Assembly (NCBI GenBank): GCA_035429805.1
Contig: DAOMFL010000010.1
Span: forward strand, 1 to 64,000
Origin: JALORV01 sp035429805
Lineage (GTDB): Bacteria > Pseudomonadota > Gammaproteobacteria > Burkholderiales > Burkholderiaceae_F
Length of the DNA stretch: 64,000 bases
Reading direction: 5' to 3'
The notes below the pieces were generated by a model. That model ran no database searches. It saw only the letters and a list, made by a program, of their open reading frames with translations, and was not told the origin of the DNA. Below are positions 7,518 to 16,643 of the stretch, in pieces (position 1 is the first letter of the stretch; each line of letters opens with the position of its first letter). Both the position numbers and the translations under genes were made by a program.

Positions 7518-9629
7518 TCAGCGCAGCTGGCGCCAGAGGAACGAGTAGGTCTGCGCCCACATCCGCGCTGCCTGTTCGTTGTTGGCAGCGGCACCGTGCC
7601 CGCCTTCGATGTTCTCGAAGTACAGGACGTCGTGCCCCTGCTCCAGCATGCGCGCTGCCATCTTGCGGGCGTGGCCGGGGTGAACGCGGTCGTCACGCGT
7701 CGAAGTAACGAGGAAGAGGCGAGGATACCGGCCGTCGCTGCGGACGTTCTGGTACGGCGAGTAACGTTCGATGGTCGCGCGGTCGTCCGGCCGGTCCGGG
7801 TCTCCGTACTCGGCCATCCACGAGGCGCCTGCCAGCAGCGTGTGATAGCGCAGCATGTCGACCAGCGGTACCTGCGCGACCACGGCGCCGAAAAGCTCGG
7901 GCCGCTGCACCATGGCGGTAGTGACCAGCAATCCGCCCTGGCTCCCGCCCATGATGCCGAGATGCTGCGGTGACGTGATGCGGCGCGCGATCAGGTCTTC
8001 GGCCACCGCGACGAAGTCGTCCCAGGTGCGCTGCTTGTTTTCGCGCTGGGCCGACCGGTGCCAGTCCGGTCCGAATTCACCTCCGCCGCGCAGGTTGGCC
8101 ATCACCAGCACGCCGCCGGGTTCCAGCCAGCCCTTGCCGAATCCGCCCGAGTAGCGGGGCAGCAGCGTGATCTCGAAGCCACCGTAGCCGTACAGCAGCG
8201 TCGGATTGCGGCCATCGAAGCGCAGGTCGCCGCGCATTGCGACGAAGTACGGAATGCGAGTGCCGTCCCTGCTGACGGCCTCGTACTGGCGCGTGACGAT
8301 GCCGGACGCGTCGAAGAAGCGCGGCAGCGACTTCAGCGGCACTGAATCCTCATCGCCGATGCGGCGCTCGAGCAGCGTGGTCGGTGTCGTGAAGTCTTGG
8401 TGAGTCAGCAGGTAGCTGTCGCTGTCCCAGTAGGTTGCCAGGTCGCCGAGCTGGCCCTGGTCCGGCAGCGGCACCCGTTGTCGATGCCACGCGTCGTCCC
8501 GGCGCGTCAGCTCCCAGAGGCGCGGTCGCACGTTGTCGAGTTCAGTGATCAGCACCGCGCTGCGGGTCGTGCGGATCTCTTCAAGCGAACTGCGCGCCGT
8601 CGGCGTGTAAAGCTGGTCGAAGCTGCGTTCGCCCTGCATGAAGGCCTCGAAGCGGGCCGCCAGCAGTGCCCCAGTCGGCCAGGTCGTGCCGCCGACGGTC
8701 CACGGCGCGCGCAGGCGGATCAGCAGCCAGTCCTGAAACGCAATCACACTCGCATCGGTCGGCACTTCGACGCGAACCCATTTGCCGTCGCGTTCGACAA
8801 ACCGCTCCCGGTTGTAGAAGTCGATCTCGCGCGTGACCCAGTCGCGGCGTCGACCCGACTCGAGTTCGGAATACGCTCCGACCCCGACGTCGCTGGTGAG
8901 GCCTTCGTACACCGTGCGCGCGGCCGCCAGCGGCTCGCCCCGCTTCCACTCCTTGACGATGCGCGGATATCCCGAAGCCGTCATCGAACCCGGTCCGAAG
9001 TCGGTGGCGACCCAGATCGCGTCGATGTCCTTCCAGGCGGCGTCCTGCTTGGCCTCAGACGGAAGATTGAACCCGTCGGCGACGAAGCGCCGTGTCTCCA
9101 GGTCGAACTCGCGCACCACCGTCGCATCGGCGCCGCCGCGCGACAGGGCGATCAGGCAGCGGCGATAGGGCTCGCCCGAACGTTCGGGACGCAGACAGGT
9201 GGCGCCCGACCAGACCCAGTTCTCGCCGTCGTCCGCCGCAATGCGATCGAGGTCGATCAGGATCTCCCAGTCCGGCTGCGGCTTGCGGTAGCCGGCGAGC
9301 GAGGTGCGTCGCCAGACTCCACGTGGTTGCTCAGCGTCACGCCAGAAGTTGTAGACGTCGTCGCCGTAGCGTTCCACCAGCGGGATGCGCTCCTTCGAGT
9401 CGAAGATCGCCAGCAGCCCGCGCCGCAGGGGCTCGTAGCGAGGATCGGCGCTGAACTCCTTCTCCGCAACGGCATTGCGGCCCCGCACCCAGTCGAGCGC
9501 CCGGTCCCCCGAGACGTCTTCAAGCCAGAGGTACGGATCGTCCATCGCGGGCGTTTGCGCCGGTGTGGCGCCAAAGTGGATCGAGAGCAGGAAGGCGGCC
9601 AGCGCCGGCCGAACACACCGCGGAATCAT
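7518..9629 (-). CDS. Exported prolyl oligopeptidase family protein (S9A)
   Basis: This serine peptidase family cuts short peptides after proline. The 703-residue product has a signal peptide (about residues 1-24, ending GATPAQ), a beta-propeller region starting DPYLWLEDVSGDRALDWVR, and a C-terminal alpha/beta-hydrolase domain. The nucleophile is the Ser of GGSQGGLL, with Asp in STRDDRVHPGHA and His in EGGHGAAAN. Length is normal for the family. It should act in the periplasm. It lies 23 bp downstream of hrcA on the same strand and may share its transcript; no functional link is obvious. Confidence 0.92.
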   Translation of the reverse strand: MIPRCVRPALAAFLLSIHFGATPAQTPAMDDPYLWLEDVSGDRALDWVRGRNAVAEKEFSADPRYEPLRRGLLAIFDSKERIPLVERYGDDVYNFWRDAEQPRGVWRRTSLAGYRKPQPDWEILIDLDRIAADDGENWVWSGATCLRPERSGEPYRRCLIALSRGGADATVVREFDLETRRFVADGFNLPSEAKQDAAWKDIDAIWVATDFGPGSMTASGYPRIVKEWKRGEPLAAARTVYEGLTSDVGVGAYSELESGRRRDWVTREIDFYNRERFVERDGKWVRVEVPTDASVIAFQDWLLIRLRAPWTVGGTTWPTGALLAARFEAFMQGERSFDQLYTPTARSSLEEIRTTRSAVLITELDNVRPRLWELTRRDDAWHRQRVPLPDQGQLGDLATYWDSDSYLLTHQDFTTPTTLLERRIGDEDSVPLKSLPRFFDASGIVTRQYEAVSRDGTRIPYFVAMRGDLRFDGRNPTLLYGYGGFEITLLPRYSGGFGKGWLEPGGVLVMANLRGGGEFGPDWHRSAQRENKQRTWDDFVAVAEDLIARRITSPQHLGIMGGSQGGLLVTTAMVQRPELFGAVVAQVPLVDMLRYHTLLAGASWMAEYGDPDRPDDRATIERYSPYQNVRSDGRYPRLFLVTSTRDDRVHPGHARKMAARMLEQGHDVLYFENIEGGHGAAANNEQAARMWAQTYSFLWRQLR

Positions 9630-9652
9630 GCGTCACGCGTGTCCGGACCGGC

Positions 9653-10672
9653 TTAGGTCTGCGACAGCGCGTTCGACAGCAGCCTGGCGGTGATGTCGAC
9701 GATCGGGATCACACGCTCATAGGCCATGCGCGTGGGCCCGACGACACCCAGGGTGCCGACGACCCTGCCGTCGACTTCATAAGGCGCCACCACCATGCTC
9801 ATCTCGTCCATCGGCACCAGCTGGGACTCCCCGCCAATGTAGATCTGCACACCGTGCGCGCCGATCGAGGTGTCCAGCAGGTGGATCAGCCGCGTCTTGT
9901 GCTCGAACAGGTCGAAGAGCCGCCGCAGCTTGTCCACGTCTGTCGCGAGATCGCTGATGCCGAGCAGGTTGCGCTCGCCCGAGACGACCACCGGATCGGC
10001 CTCGGCCTCGGCCTCGACCTCGCTGCCCGCCTGCACCGCAGCCTCCATCAGGGCGGAGATATCCTCACGCAGCTGGCGCAGCTCGGTGTGCAGGCGGATT
10101 CGAGCCTCGCCGAAACTCAGCCCCGCAAAGTGCTCGTTCAGCATGTTGGCCGCCTGCGTGAGCTGCGACTGCGTGAACGCGGACTGGGTCAGCAGGATGC
10201 GGTTCTGCACGTCACCTTCCGGCGTGACGATGATCAGCAGCACGCGGCGGTCGGAGATCCGCACGAACTCCAGCTGCTTGAAGGTCGAGGATCGCCGCGG
10301 CGTCAGCACGACGCCGGCAAACTGCGACAGGCTCGACAGCAGCTGCGCCGCGGTCTGCAGCGCGCGCTGCGGGTCGCCGCCGCGCAACTGGCCCTCAATG
10401 ATGCTGGTCTGCTGCTCCTCGAGCGGCTTCAGCGTCAGCAGCGTGTCGACGAAGAACCGGTAGCCGCGCGGCGTCGGCACCCGCCCGGCCGACGTATGCG
10501 GGCTCGCGACGAAGCCCATGTCCTCGAGATCCGCCATCACGTTGCGGATGGTCGCCGGCGACAGCTCCAGGCCCGACAGCCGCGACAATGCGCGCGACCC
10601 GACCGGCTGCCCGTCAGCGACATATCGCTCGATCAGCGTCTTCAGCAGCGTGCGTGCGCGTTCGTCCAGCAT
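9653..10672 (-). CDS. hrcA: HrcA heat-inducible transcription repressor
   Basis: HrcA is a dimeric repressor that binds CIRCE inverted repeats before chaperone genes and loses activity on heating. The 339-residue product has the N-terminal winged helix (MLDERARTLLKTLIERYVADG, SPATIRNVMADLEDMGF, SAGRVPTPRGYRFFVD) followed by the GAF-like and dimerisation regions. It diverges from nadK. A TAGAAT -10-like hexamer ends exactly seven bases before its ATG and there is no ribosome site, so the mRNA may be leaderless. No CIRCE element is visible near hrcA, grpE or dnaK, so its targets are probably elsewhere, such as groESL. Confidence 0.96.
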   Translation of the reverse strand: MLDERARTLLKTLIERYVADGQPVGSRALSRLSGLELSPATIRNVMADLEDMGFVASPHTSAGRVPTPRGYRFFVDTLLTLKPLEEQQTSIIEGQLRGGDPQRALQTAAQLLSSLSQFAGVVLTPRRSSTFKQLEFVRISDRRVLLIIVTPEGDVQNRILLTQSAFTQSQLTQAANMLNEHFAGLSFGEARIRLHTELRQLREDISALMEAAVQAGSEVEAEAEADPVVVSGERNLLGISDLATDVDKLRRLFDLFEHKTRLIHLLDTSIGAHGVQIYIGGESQLVPMDEMSMVVAPYEVDGRVVGTLGVVGPTRMAYERVIPIVDITARLLSNALSQT

Positions 10673-10678
10673 GGCGAA

Positions 10679-10748
10679 ATTCTATCGGTTGGCGGCCCCA
10701 GCGCGCGCCCCTCAGCCATCTGGCGTGCCGCACGGGGTCCTGCATAAT
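10679..10748. promoter_or_regulatory. Divergent hrcA/nadK promoter region with start-proximal -10 hexamers
   Basis: On the minus strand TAGAAT (10679-10684) and on the plus strand CATAAT (10743-10748) each lie exactly six bases before an ATG. With the usual spacing, +1 would be the A of each start codon. Neither gene has a Shine-Dalgarno sequence, and neither side has a good -35. Confidence 0.45.
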
Positions 10749-10754
10749 CGGCTC

Positions 10755-11648
10755 ATGTCACAGTCCTTCCGGAACGTCGCCCTCTTCGGCAAGCCGCGTG
10801 CGGAAGGCATACGCGAGCCGCTGCTGGCGATCGCCCGGATCGTGGAGGCCGCCGGCGCCAAGGTGCTGTTCGACCTCGGCACGGCGGAACACGTCGGCCT
10901 TGCCGACGTCGAGGCCCACACCGTGCACGCGATCGGAAAGATGGCCGACGTTGCCGTCGTGCTTGGCGGCGACGGCACCATGCTCGGCATCGCCCGCGAA
11001 CTAGCGCCGTTCCGCGTGCCGCTGATCGGCATCAATCACGGGCGGCTTGGATTCATGACCGACATCGCGCTTGACCAGATGGCCGAGGCGCTGCCGGCGA
11101 TGCTGGGCGGCCGCTACGAGACCGACCGCCGGGTCGTGCTCGACGCCGAAGTGCGGCGCGGCGGACAGGTCGTCTACCACGCGATGGCGGTCAACGATGT
11201 CGTCGTGTCGCGCGGCGTCACCGGCGGCATGGTCGAGTACACCGTGCGCGTCGATGGCGTCACGATGTACAACCAGCGCGCCGACGGGGTCATCATCGCC
11301 ACCCCGACCGGCTCCACCGCCTACGCGCTGTCTGCCGACGGCCCCATCCTGCATCCCAGCCTTGCCGGCCTCGTGCTGGTGCCGGTGGCGCCGCAGACCC
11401 TGTCGAACCGCCCGATCGTGCTGCCCGACGACGTGGTCGTCGAGATCGAAATCACCGACGTGCGCGACGCCAGCGCACATTTCGATATGCAGGCCTACTC
11501 CAGCCTGGTGCCGGGCGACATCGTGCGCGCCCGGCGCGGCCAGCACCTCGTCACGCTGCTGCACCCGGTCGGCTACAACTTCTTCGCCACATTGCGGCAG
11601 AAGCTGCACTGGAGCGTGATGCCGAGCGAGTCGCACTCGCGCGCCTGA
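10755..11648 (+). CDS. nadK: NAD kinase
   Basis: NadK phosphorylates NAD to NADP, the only route to NADP in the cell. The 297-residue product has the catalytic GGDGTML loop at about residues 71-77, AVNDVVVSRG, and the conserved TPTGSTAYALSADGPI. Length fits the family. I chose ATG 10755 (MSQSFRNVALFGKP); upstream codons in the frame overlap the divergent hrcA promoter and encode nothing recognisable. recN follows after 18 bp, the standard betaproteobacterial order. Confidence 0.97.
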   Translation: MSQSFRNVALFGKPRAEGIREPLLAIARIVEAAGAKVLFDLGTAEHVGLADVEAHTVHAIGKMADVAVVLGGDGTMLGIARELAPFRVPLIGINHGRLGFMTDIALDQMAEALPAMLGGRYETDRRVVLDAEVRRGGQVVYHAMAVNDVVVSRGVTGGMVEYTVRVDGVTMYNQRADGVIIATPTGSTAYALSADGPILHPSLAGLVLVPVAPQTLSNRPIVLPDDVVVEIEITDVRDASAHFDMQAYSSLVPGDIVRARRGQHLVTLLHPVGYNFFATLRQKLHWSVMPSESHSRA

Positions 11649-11666
11649 TTTCCGCCCGCTGCACGC

Positions 11667-13316
11667 ATGCTGGTCTCGCTCGCGATCCGCAACTTCGTCA
11701 TCGTCGAGGAGCTGCAGCTCGAGTTCGCGCCCGGCTTCACGGTGCTGACCGGAGAGACCGGTGCGGGCAAGTCGATCCTCATCGATGCGCTGCTGCTGGC
11801 GCTCGGCGAACGCGGCGACACCGACGTCGTGCGCGAAGGGGCTGCGCGCGCCGACATCGCGGCCGAATTCCACCCGACGCCCCCGGTCACACAGTGGCTG
11901 CGGGACAACGACCTGGCCGGCGACGACGCCGAACTGCTGCTGCTCCGACGCACGATCGACGCCACCGGGCGCAGCCGCGCCTTTATCAACGGGACGACGG
12001 CGACGCTCGCCCAGCTGCGCGAACTGGGCGAGCTGCTGGTCGACGTCCACGGCCAGCACGCGCACCAGTCGCTGTTGCGGCCGGCGGCGCAGCTCGCGCT
12101 GCTCGACGAGCACGGCGCGCTCGGCGCAGCCCGTGCCGACGTGGCGGCCGCGCATGCCGAGTGGAGGCGCGAGCAGCGCGGCCGCGAGCAGGCCGAAGCG
12201 ATGGCCGCGAGCGCGGTTGCCGAGCAGGACCGGCTGCGCTGGCTCGTCGACGAACTGGGTACGCTGGCGCCCGAAGCGGGCGAGTGGGAACGCGTCGAGG
12301 CGGAGCACAAGCGGCTTGCGCATGCTGCGAGCCTGCTCGATGGGGCCCGTGCCGCCGTCGACGGCCTCAGCGAGTCGGACACGGCGGCGCTGACGCAAGT
12401 GGCCGCAGCGACGACGCGGCTGACCCAGCTCGCGCCTTACGACGAGCGGCTGCAGCCCGTCATCGAACTGCTCGGTGGCGCCCAGGTCCAGCTCGAAGAA
12501 GCGGTCAGCGCCCTGCAGCGCTATGCCGACCGCGCGGACCTCGACGGGTCCCGTCTCGCCGACGTCGAAGCCCGCGTCAGCGCATTGCATGGCGCTGCGC
12601 GGCGCTTCCGCGTGGCTCCCGAAGCGCTCGCCGCGCTGCTGGCCAAGTCGCGCGAGAAGCTGGCGGCGCTGACCGCGTCGAGCGACCTCGAGGGCCTGCT
12701 GGCACGCGAAGCCGCCGCGCGGAAGCGCTACGACGACGCTGCGCAGAAACTTTCGAAGCAGCGCGCCAGCGCTGCAAAGCGGATGTCCGCCGAGGTGACG
12801 CGCGCGATGCAGGACCTCGCGATGGCCGGGGGCCGCTTCGAGGTGCAGCTGGCGCCGTCCGAACCGTCGGCGCACGGCAACGAGCGCGCGGAGTTCCTCG
12901 TGTCGGCGCACGCCGGCGTCACGACAAAGCCACTGCTGCGCGTTGCCTCGGGCGGGGAACTGGCGCGCATCTCGCTCGCGATCGCGGTGATCGCTGCAAC
13001 CGCCACGCCGGTGGCAACGCTGATCTTCGACGAGGTCGACGCCGGCATCGGCGGTGCCGTCGCGGAAACCGTCGGCCGGCTGCTGAAGCAACTCGGCCAG
13101 AGCCGCCAGGTCCTCGCTGTCACGCACCTGCCGCAGGTGGCCGCACGCGGTGACCAGCATTACGCCGTGAGCAAGGCCACGGCGGCAGGACGTCCAGTGT
13201 CCAGCCTGACACTGCTCGAGCGTCGTGCCCGCATCGAGGAGCTGGCGCGCATGCTCGGCGGCCAGGAGATCACCGAGACCACCCGCAAGCACGCGCGCGA
13301 GATGCTGAGCAGCTAG
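11667..13316 (+). CDS. recN: RecN, SMC-like DNA repair ATPase
   Basis: RecN helps repair double-strand breaks by bringing DNA ends together. The 549-residue product starts with the ABC-type head: Walker A GETGAGKSI at residues 29-37, with the conserved FVIVEELQLEFAPGF before it. A long helical coiled-coil arm spans roughly 165-390, and the C-terminal head has LRVASGGELARISLAI (signature) and LIFDEVDAGIGG (Walker B). It is probably cotranscribed with nadK. No LexA box is evident upstream. Confidence 0.96.
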   Translation: MLVSLAIRNFVIVEELQLEFAPGFTVLTGETGAGKSILIDALLLALGERGDTDVVREGAARADIAAEFHPTPPVTQWLRDNDLAGDDAELLLLRRTIDATGRSRAFINGTTATLAQLRELGELLVDVHGQHAHQSLLRPAAQLALLDEHGALGAARADVAAAHAEWRREQRGREQAEAMAASAVAEQDRLRWLVDELGTLAPEAGEWERVEAEHKRLAHAASLLDGARAAVDGLSESDTAALTQVAAATTRLTQLAPYDERLQPVIELLGGAQVQLEEAVSALQRYADRADLDGSRLADVEARVSALHGAARRFRVAPEALAALLAKSREKLAALTASSDLEGLLAREAAARKRYDDAAQKLSKQRASAAKRMSAEVTRAMQDLAMAGGRFEVQLAPSEPSAHGNERAEFLVSAHAGVTTKPLLRVASGGELARISLAIAVIAATATPVATLIFDEVDAGIGGAVAETVGRLLKQLGQSRQVLAVTHLPQVAARGDQHYAVSKATAAGRPVSSLTLLERRARIEELARMLGGQEITETTRKHAREMLSS

Positions 13317-13481
13317 CACTCCTCGTGTACGCGACCAGCTTTGCCGATCGCACGTGCACTCGGAGTGGCACGGCTCACTGCGCGAGCCGCTCAAAACTGA
13401 TGAGTCGGCTGCGCTCCGGAGCGGCCGTGCGCTCCGCCGAAACAGAAAGGCACGCCACCCATCGCACTGCGACGAGCCGCA

Positions 13482-14405
13482 CTACCCCGCCCGTTCCAGC
13501 AGCAACTGCGCAGCCGCGAGGTCGGCGACCGCGGTGCCGACCGACTTGAACAGTGTCACGTCCGAGGCGCTCGTGCGTCCGCGCACCGGCTCCTTCAGGA
13601 GTTCGGCCAGTTCGGCGACGATCGCTTCGCGCTCGATGACGCCGCGCTCCAGCGGTTCGAGTATGTCGGCGGCCTCGGCCAGCGCCCCTGCATAGGTGTC
13701 GACGATGATGCGCGCGCGGGCGACCGCCTCGTCGTCCGCCTCGCGCATGCCGCGCCGGAATCCGCCGACGAGATCGAGGTGGGTGCCGGGTGCAAGCCAC
13801 GCGCCGCGCACAATCGGTTGTGTCGACGTCGTCGCGCAGCTGATGATGTCGGCGCCACGTACGGCGGCCTCGAGATCCTCGACGGCCTGCGCCGGCAGTC
13901 CCTCGTCGCGCAGCCGCTGCGCCAGCGTCTGCGCTCCTTCACCGCGTCGTCCCCAGACCCAGAGCCGCGTCAGCGGCCGGGCCCGGGCGTGCGCATGCGC
14001 CATGTAGGGCGCCAGTGTGCCCGTGCCAATGATCAGCGCGTTGCGTGCGTCGGGCCGCGCCAGATAGCGCGCCGCCAGCAGTGACATCGCGGCCGTGCGC
14101 CTCAGCGTCAGCGCCTCGCCGTCGATGACCGCCGTCGCGGCTCCGCTCGCGCGATCGAACAGCACGTAGGCGGCGTTGACAGTCGCGCGTCCGAGGGCCC
14201 GGTTGCGCGGCATCACCGTCACCAGCTTGACGCCGAGCGCGGCGTCCGACCACGCGGGCATCAGCAGCAGCGAGTCGCTCTCAGACAGGGCATGGGCGTG
14301 GCGCACCGGCGCGACCGGCGCCGCCGCCAGCGTCGCGGCCAGCGCATCGGCCAGCCGGTCGAAGTCGAGCGACGCGTGGACGTCCTGCGCGGAGAAGAAG
14401 CGCAT
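13482..14405 (-). CDS. Ornithine cyclodeaminase/mu-crystallin family protein
   Basis: This family covers NAD(P)-dependent enzymes such as ornithine cyclodeaminase, alanine dehydrogenase and pyrroline-2-carboxylate reductase. The 307-residue product has the Rossmann segment LIIGTGTLAPYMAHAHA (residues about 115-131) and the family stretches GVKLVTVMPRNRALG, FDRASGAATAVIDGEALT and TLFKSVGTAVADLAAA. The true substrate cannot be assigned. Its ATG overlaps the moaC stop by one base (TGATG), so it is translationally coupled to moaC. Confidence 0.88.
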   Translation of the reverse strand: MRFFSAQDVHASLDFDRLADALAATLAAAPVAPVRHAHALSESDSLLLMPAWSDAALGVKLVTVMPRNRALGRATVNAAYVLFDRASGAATAVIDGEALTLRRTAAMSLLAARYLARPDARNALIIGTGTLAPYMAHAHARARPLTRLWVWGRRGEGAQTLAQRLRDEGLPAQAVEDLEAAVRGADIISCATTSTQPIVRGAWLAPGTHLDLVGGFRRGMREADDEAVARARIIVDTYAGALAEAADILEPLERGVIEREAIVAELAELLKEPVRGRTSASDVTLFKSVGTAVADLAAAQLLLERAG

Positions 14406-14887
14406 CAGCCGGCGTCGGCTACGTAGCTTCCGGACTGACCGCCGTGCTTTTCGAGCAACCTCACCTCGCTGATCACCATGCCGCGATCGACCGCCTTGCA
14501 CATGTCGTAGATCGTCAGCAGGCCGACCTGCACCGCCGTCAGCGCTTCCATCTCGACACCGGTCGGCCCGTGCGTCTCGACGCGCGCCGTGCACTCGACG
14601 GCCCCATCGGCCACGTCGACGTCGAAATCGACTGCGATGCGCGTGATCGCGATCGGGTGGCACAGCGGCACCAGCTCGGAGGTGCGCTTGGCGCCCTGGA
14701 TCGCCGCGATCCGCGCGACACCCAGCACGTCACCTTTTCTTGCAGTGCCGGCCTGCACCAGCGCCAGCGTCGCGGGCTGCATGCGGATGCGTCCACGCGC
14801 CACCGCGACGCGGTGCGTGGCGGCTTTGTCGCCGACATCGACCATGTGCGCCTGGCCGGCGGCGTCGAAGTGCGTCAGTGGCTTCAT
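14405..14887 (-). CDS. moaC: Cyclic pyranopterin monophosphate synthase
   Basis: MoaC completes the first step of molybdenum cofactor synthesis after MoaA. The 160-residue product shows LTHFDAAGQAHMVDVGDKAATHR, the conserved GAKRTSELVPLCHPI, and VETHGPTGVEMEALTAV with the catalytic-site residues, ending in ISEVRLLEKHGGQSG. Length is normal. No other Mo-cofactor genes are present in the window. It diverges from the BepA-like protease, an arrangement I associate with Betaproteobacteria. Confidence 0.97.
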   Translation of the reverse strand: MKPLTHFDAAGQAHMVDVGDKAATHRVAVARGRIRMQPATLALVQAGTARKGDVLGVARIAAIQGAKRTSELVPLCHPIAITRIAVDFDVDVADGAVECTARVETHGPTGVEMEALTAVQVGLLTIYDMCKAVDRGMVISEVRLLEKHGGQSGSYVADAG

Positions 14888-14930
14888 GAAACAGCAACAA
14901 TTCCGGAAGGGAACGAAAGCATTCGCTGGC

Positions 14931-14936
14931 TATCAT
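14931..14936 (+). promoter_or_regulatory. -10-like hexamer of the BepA-like protease gene
   Basis: TATCAT lies where transcription would begin near 14943, about 30 bases before the TTG at 14973. This supports TTG 14973 over the upstream in-frame ATG at 14886. No clear -35 is seen. Confidence 0.35.
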
Positions 14937-14972
14937 ACGGACGCGGGCGCCTGTGCGCCCCGGTGGTCTGTC

Positions 14973-16511
14973 TTGAATTCTGTCGCCCACGCCGTCCGCT
15001 TCGGACTGGTCCTCCTGATCGCCTTCGTGCTCGCTGCGCCCACGGCGTTGCCGGCGCGCGCGCAGTCGTTCGAACTGCCGGCTCTGGGCGAGGCCGGCGC
15101 GGACGAGCTGCCGCCCAGCCTCGAGAGGAAGCTGGGCGAGCAGATCATGGCGCAGATCCGGCGCGACCCTGATTACCTGGGCGATCCCGAATCGACCGAG
15201 TACCTGAACCAGCTGGGCTACCGGCTGGTGTCGGTAAGCGCCGCGCGCTCGAGCGACTTCACGTTCTTCCTGGTGCGTGATCCGATGCTGAACGCTTTCG
15301 CGCTGCCCGGGGGCTTCATCGGCGTGCACAGCGGCCTGGTGATCGTCGCGCAGAACGAGTCCGAGCTCGCTGGCGTGCTGGCACACGAAATCGCGCACAT
15401 TTCGCAACGGCACGTCGCGCGGATGCTGGGCCGGCAGAAGGACACCCTGGCGATCCAGCTGGGCGCGCTGCTGCTCGCCATCCTCGCCGCGCGTGCAGGG
15501 GGGTCGTCGGGTGGCGATCTGGCCCAGGCCGCGATCGTCGGCGGCCAGGCGGCCGCCCTTCAGCAGCAGCTCAACTACTCGCGCGACGCCGAACGCGAAG
15601 CGGACCGCGTCGGCTTCGTCACGCTCGTAAGCGCCGGGTTCGACGGGCGTGGCATGGAAAGCTTCTTCGGGCGTCTGCAGCAGGGCTCGCGCCTGTATGA
15701 AGGCACGGCCCCCGCCTACCTGCGCACGCACCCGATGACGGTGGAACGCATCGGCGACATGCAGAATCGCTCGCGCACGATTAACTTCAAGCAGCGCCCG
15801 GACTCGCTGGACTTCCAGCTGGTGCGCGCCCGGCTGCGCGTGCTGCAGGAAACCACCGTTCAGGGGTGGCGCGACCAGCTCGACTACTTCAATGGGCAGC
15901 TGAAGTTCCGCACCGCGACTTCCGAAACCGCGGCACGTTACGGCGCCGCCGTGGCCGCGCTGAAACTCAACATGCCGGAGGTCGCCTACGAAGACGCGCT
16001 CGCGGCGCGCCGCTCGACGGTGGCCTCCTCGGTCATGCTCGACAAGATCGTGACGGAAGCGCGCTTTGCAGCCGCGAAGACCGACGACGAGCGCAGGCAG
16101 GCGATCGACGCTGCGCGCGAGAACGCCGCTCGATATCCGCTGTCAACCGTTGCCGTGGCTCACTACATCGACCTGCTGAACCGTTCGGGACAGTACCAGC
16201 AGGCCATCAATGCGCTGCGCGAGCAGGTGGCGATCACGCGCTCGCAACCTTCGTACTACGCGCTGCTCGGCCGCAGCTACGAGGCCCTCGGGCGCAAGTC
16301 GCAGCAGCATCAGGCGATCGGCGAGATGTACTCCCTGCTCGGAGCCAAGCAGGCCGCGCTCCAGCAGATGGAGCTGGCGCGCCGCGCCAATGACGGTGAC
16401 TTCTACACGATGTCCGAGATCGAGGCTCGCGTGCGCGATCTGCAGGTTGACGTCAAGCGCGAGCAGGAGGCGCTGCGCGAAAACGCGGGAGCGATGCGGC
16501 AGCTGCACTAA
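14973..16511 (+). CDS. BepA/YfgC-like M48 metalloprotease with TPR domain
   Basis: BepA-type proteases act in the periplasm on outer-membrane protein and LptD assembly. The 512-residue product has a signal peptide (ending ALPARAQ), the M48 zinc motif in LAHEIAHISQRH at about residue 138, the third zinc ligand in DAEREADRVGF, and a C-terminal TPR region from about residue 300 (RSGQYQQAINALREQV, GRSYEALGRKSQQHQAIGE). Length is slightly above E. coli BepA. The start is uncertain: TTG 14973 gives a compact signal peptide, whereas ATG 14886 would add 29 residues. Confidence 0.9.
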   Translation: MNSVAHAVRFGLVLLIAFVLAAPTALPARAQSFELPALGEAGADELPPSLERKLGEQIMAQIRRDPDYLGDPESTEYLNQLGYRLVSVSAARSSDFTFFLVRDPMLNAFALPGGFIGVHSGLVIVAQNESELAGVLAHEIAHISQRHVARMLGRQKDTLAIQLGALLLAILAARAGGSSGGDLAQAAIVGGQAAALQQQLNYSRDAEREADRVGFVTLVSAGFDGRGMESFFGRLQQGSRLYEGTAPAYLRTHPMTVERIGDMQNRSRTINFKQRPDSLDFQLVRARLRVLQETTVQGWRDQLDYFNGQLKFRTATSETAARYGAAVAALKLNMPEVAYEDALAARRSTVASSVMLDKIVTEARFAAAKTDDERRQAIDAARENAARYPLSTVAVAHYIDLLNRSGQYQQAINALREQVAITRSQPSYYALLGRSYEALGRKSQQHQAIGEMYSLLGAKQAALQQMELARRANDGDFYTMSEIEARVRDLQVDVKREQEALRENAGAMRQLH

Positions 16512-16572
16512 GGCGGCCGCGCGCTGAAAGTGGATCTGCCGCCGCGGCATCGGACCGCCCCGGCGAAGTCCG

Positions 16573-16578
16573 TACAAT
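16573..16578 (+). promoter_or_regulatory. -10 element of the ferredoxin-NADP reductase gene
   Basis: TACAAT stands alone in a GC-rich gap after the protease gene. It would place +1 near 16585, about 59 bases before the ATG at 16644. No good -35 is visible. Confidence 0.4.
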
Positions 16579-16643
16579 TGCGCGTTGCACCATGGCTGCG
16601 CGATGGGCCGACGGCCGCGCCGCCCGCCGCGAAGACGCTCACG

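Noticed and set aside
13314..13390. TAGCACTC near the end of recN, resembling half of a CIRCE element
   Set aside because: The second half-site GAGTGCTA is missing at the required nine-base spacing.
11001..13394. A 797-codon open frame opposite nadK and recN
   Set aside because: It is a low-complexity shadow frame; nadK and recN on the plus strand have all their family motifs.
13395..13430. CGCTCCGGAGCG palindrome between recN and the cyclodeaminase-like gene
   Set aside because: It is short and GC-only with no T-run, so it is a weak terminator candidate at best in this base composition.
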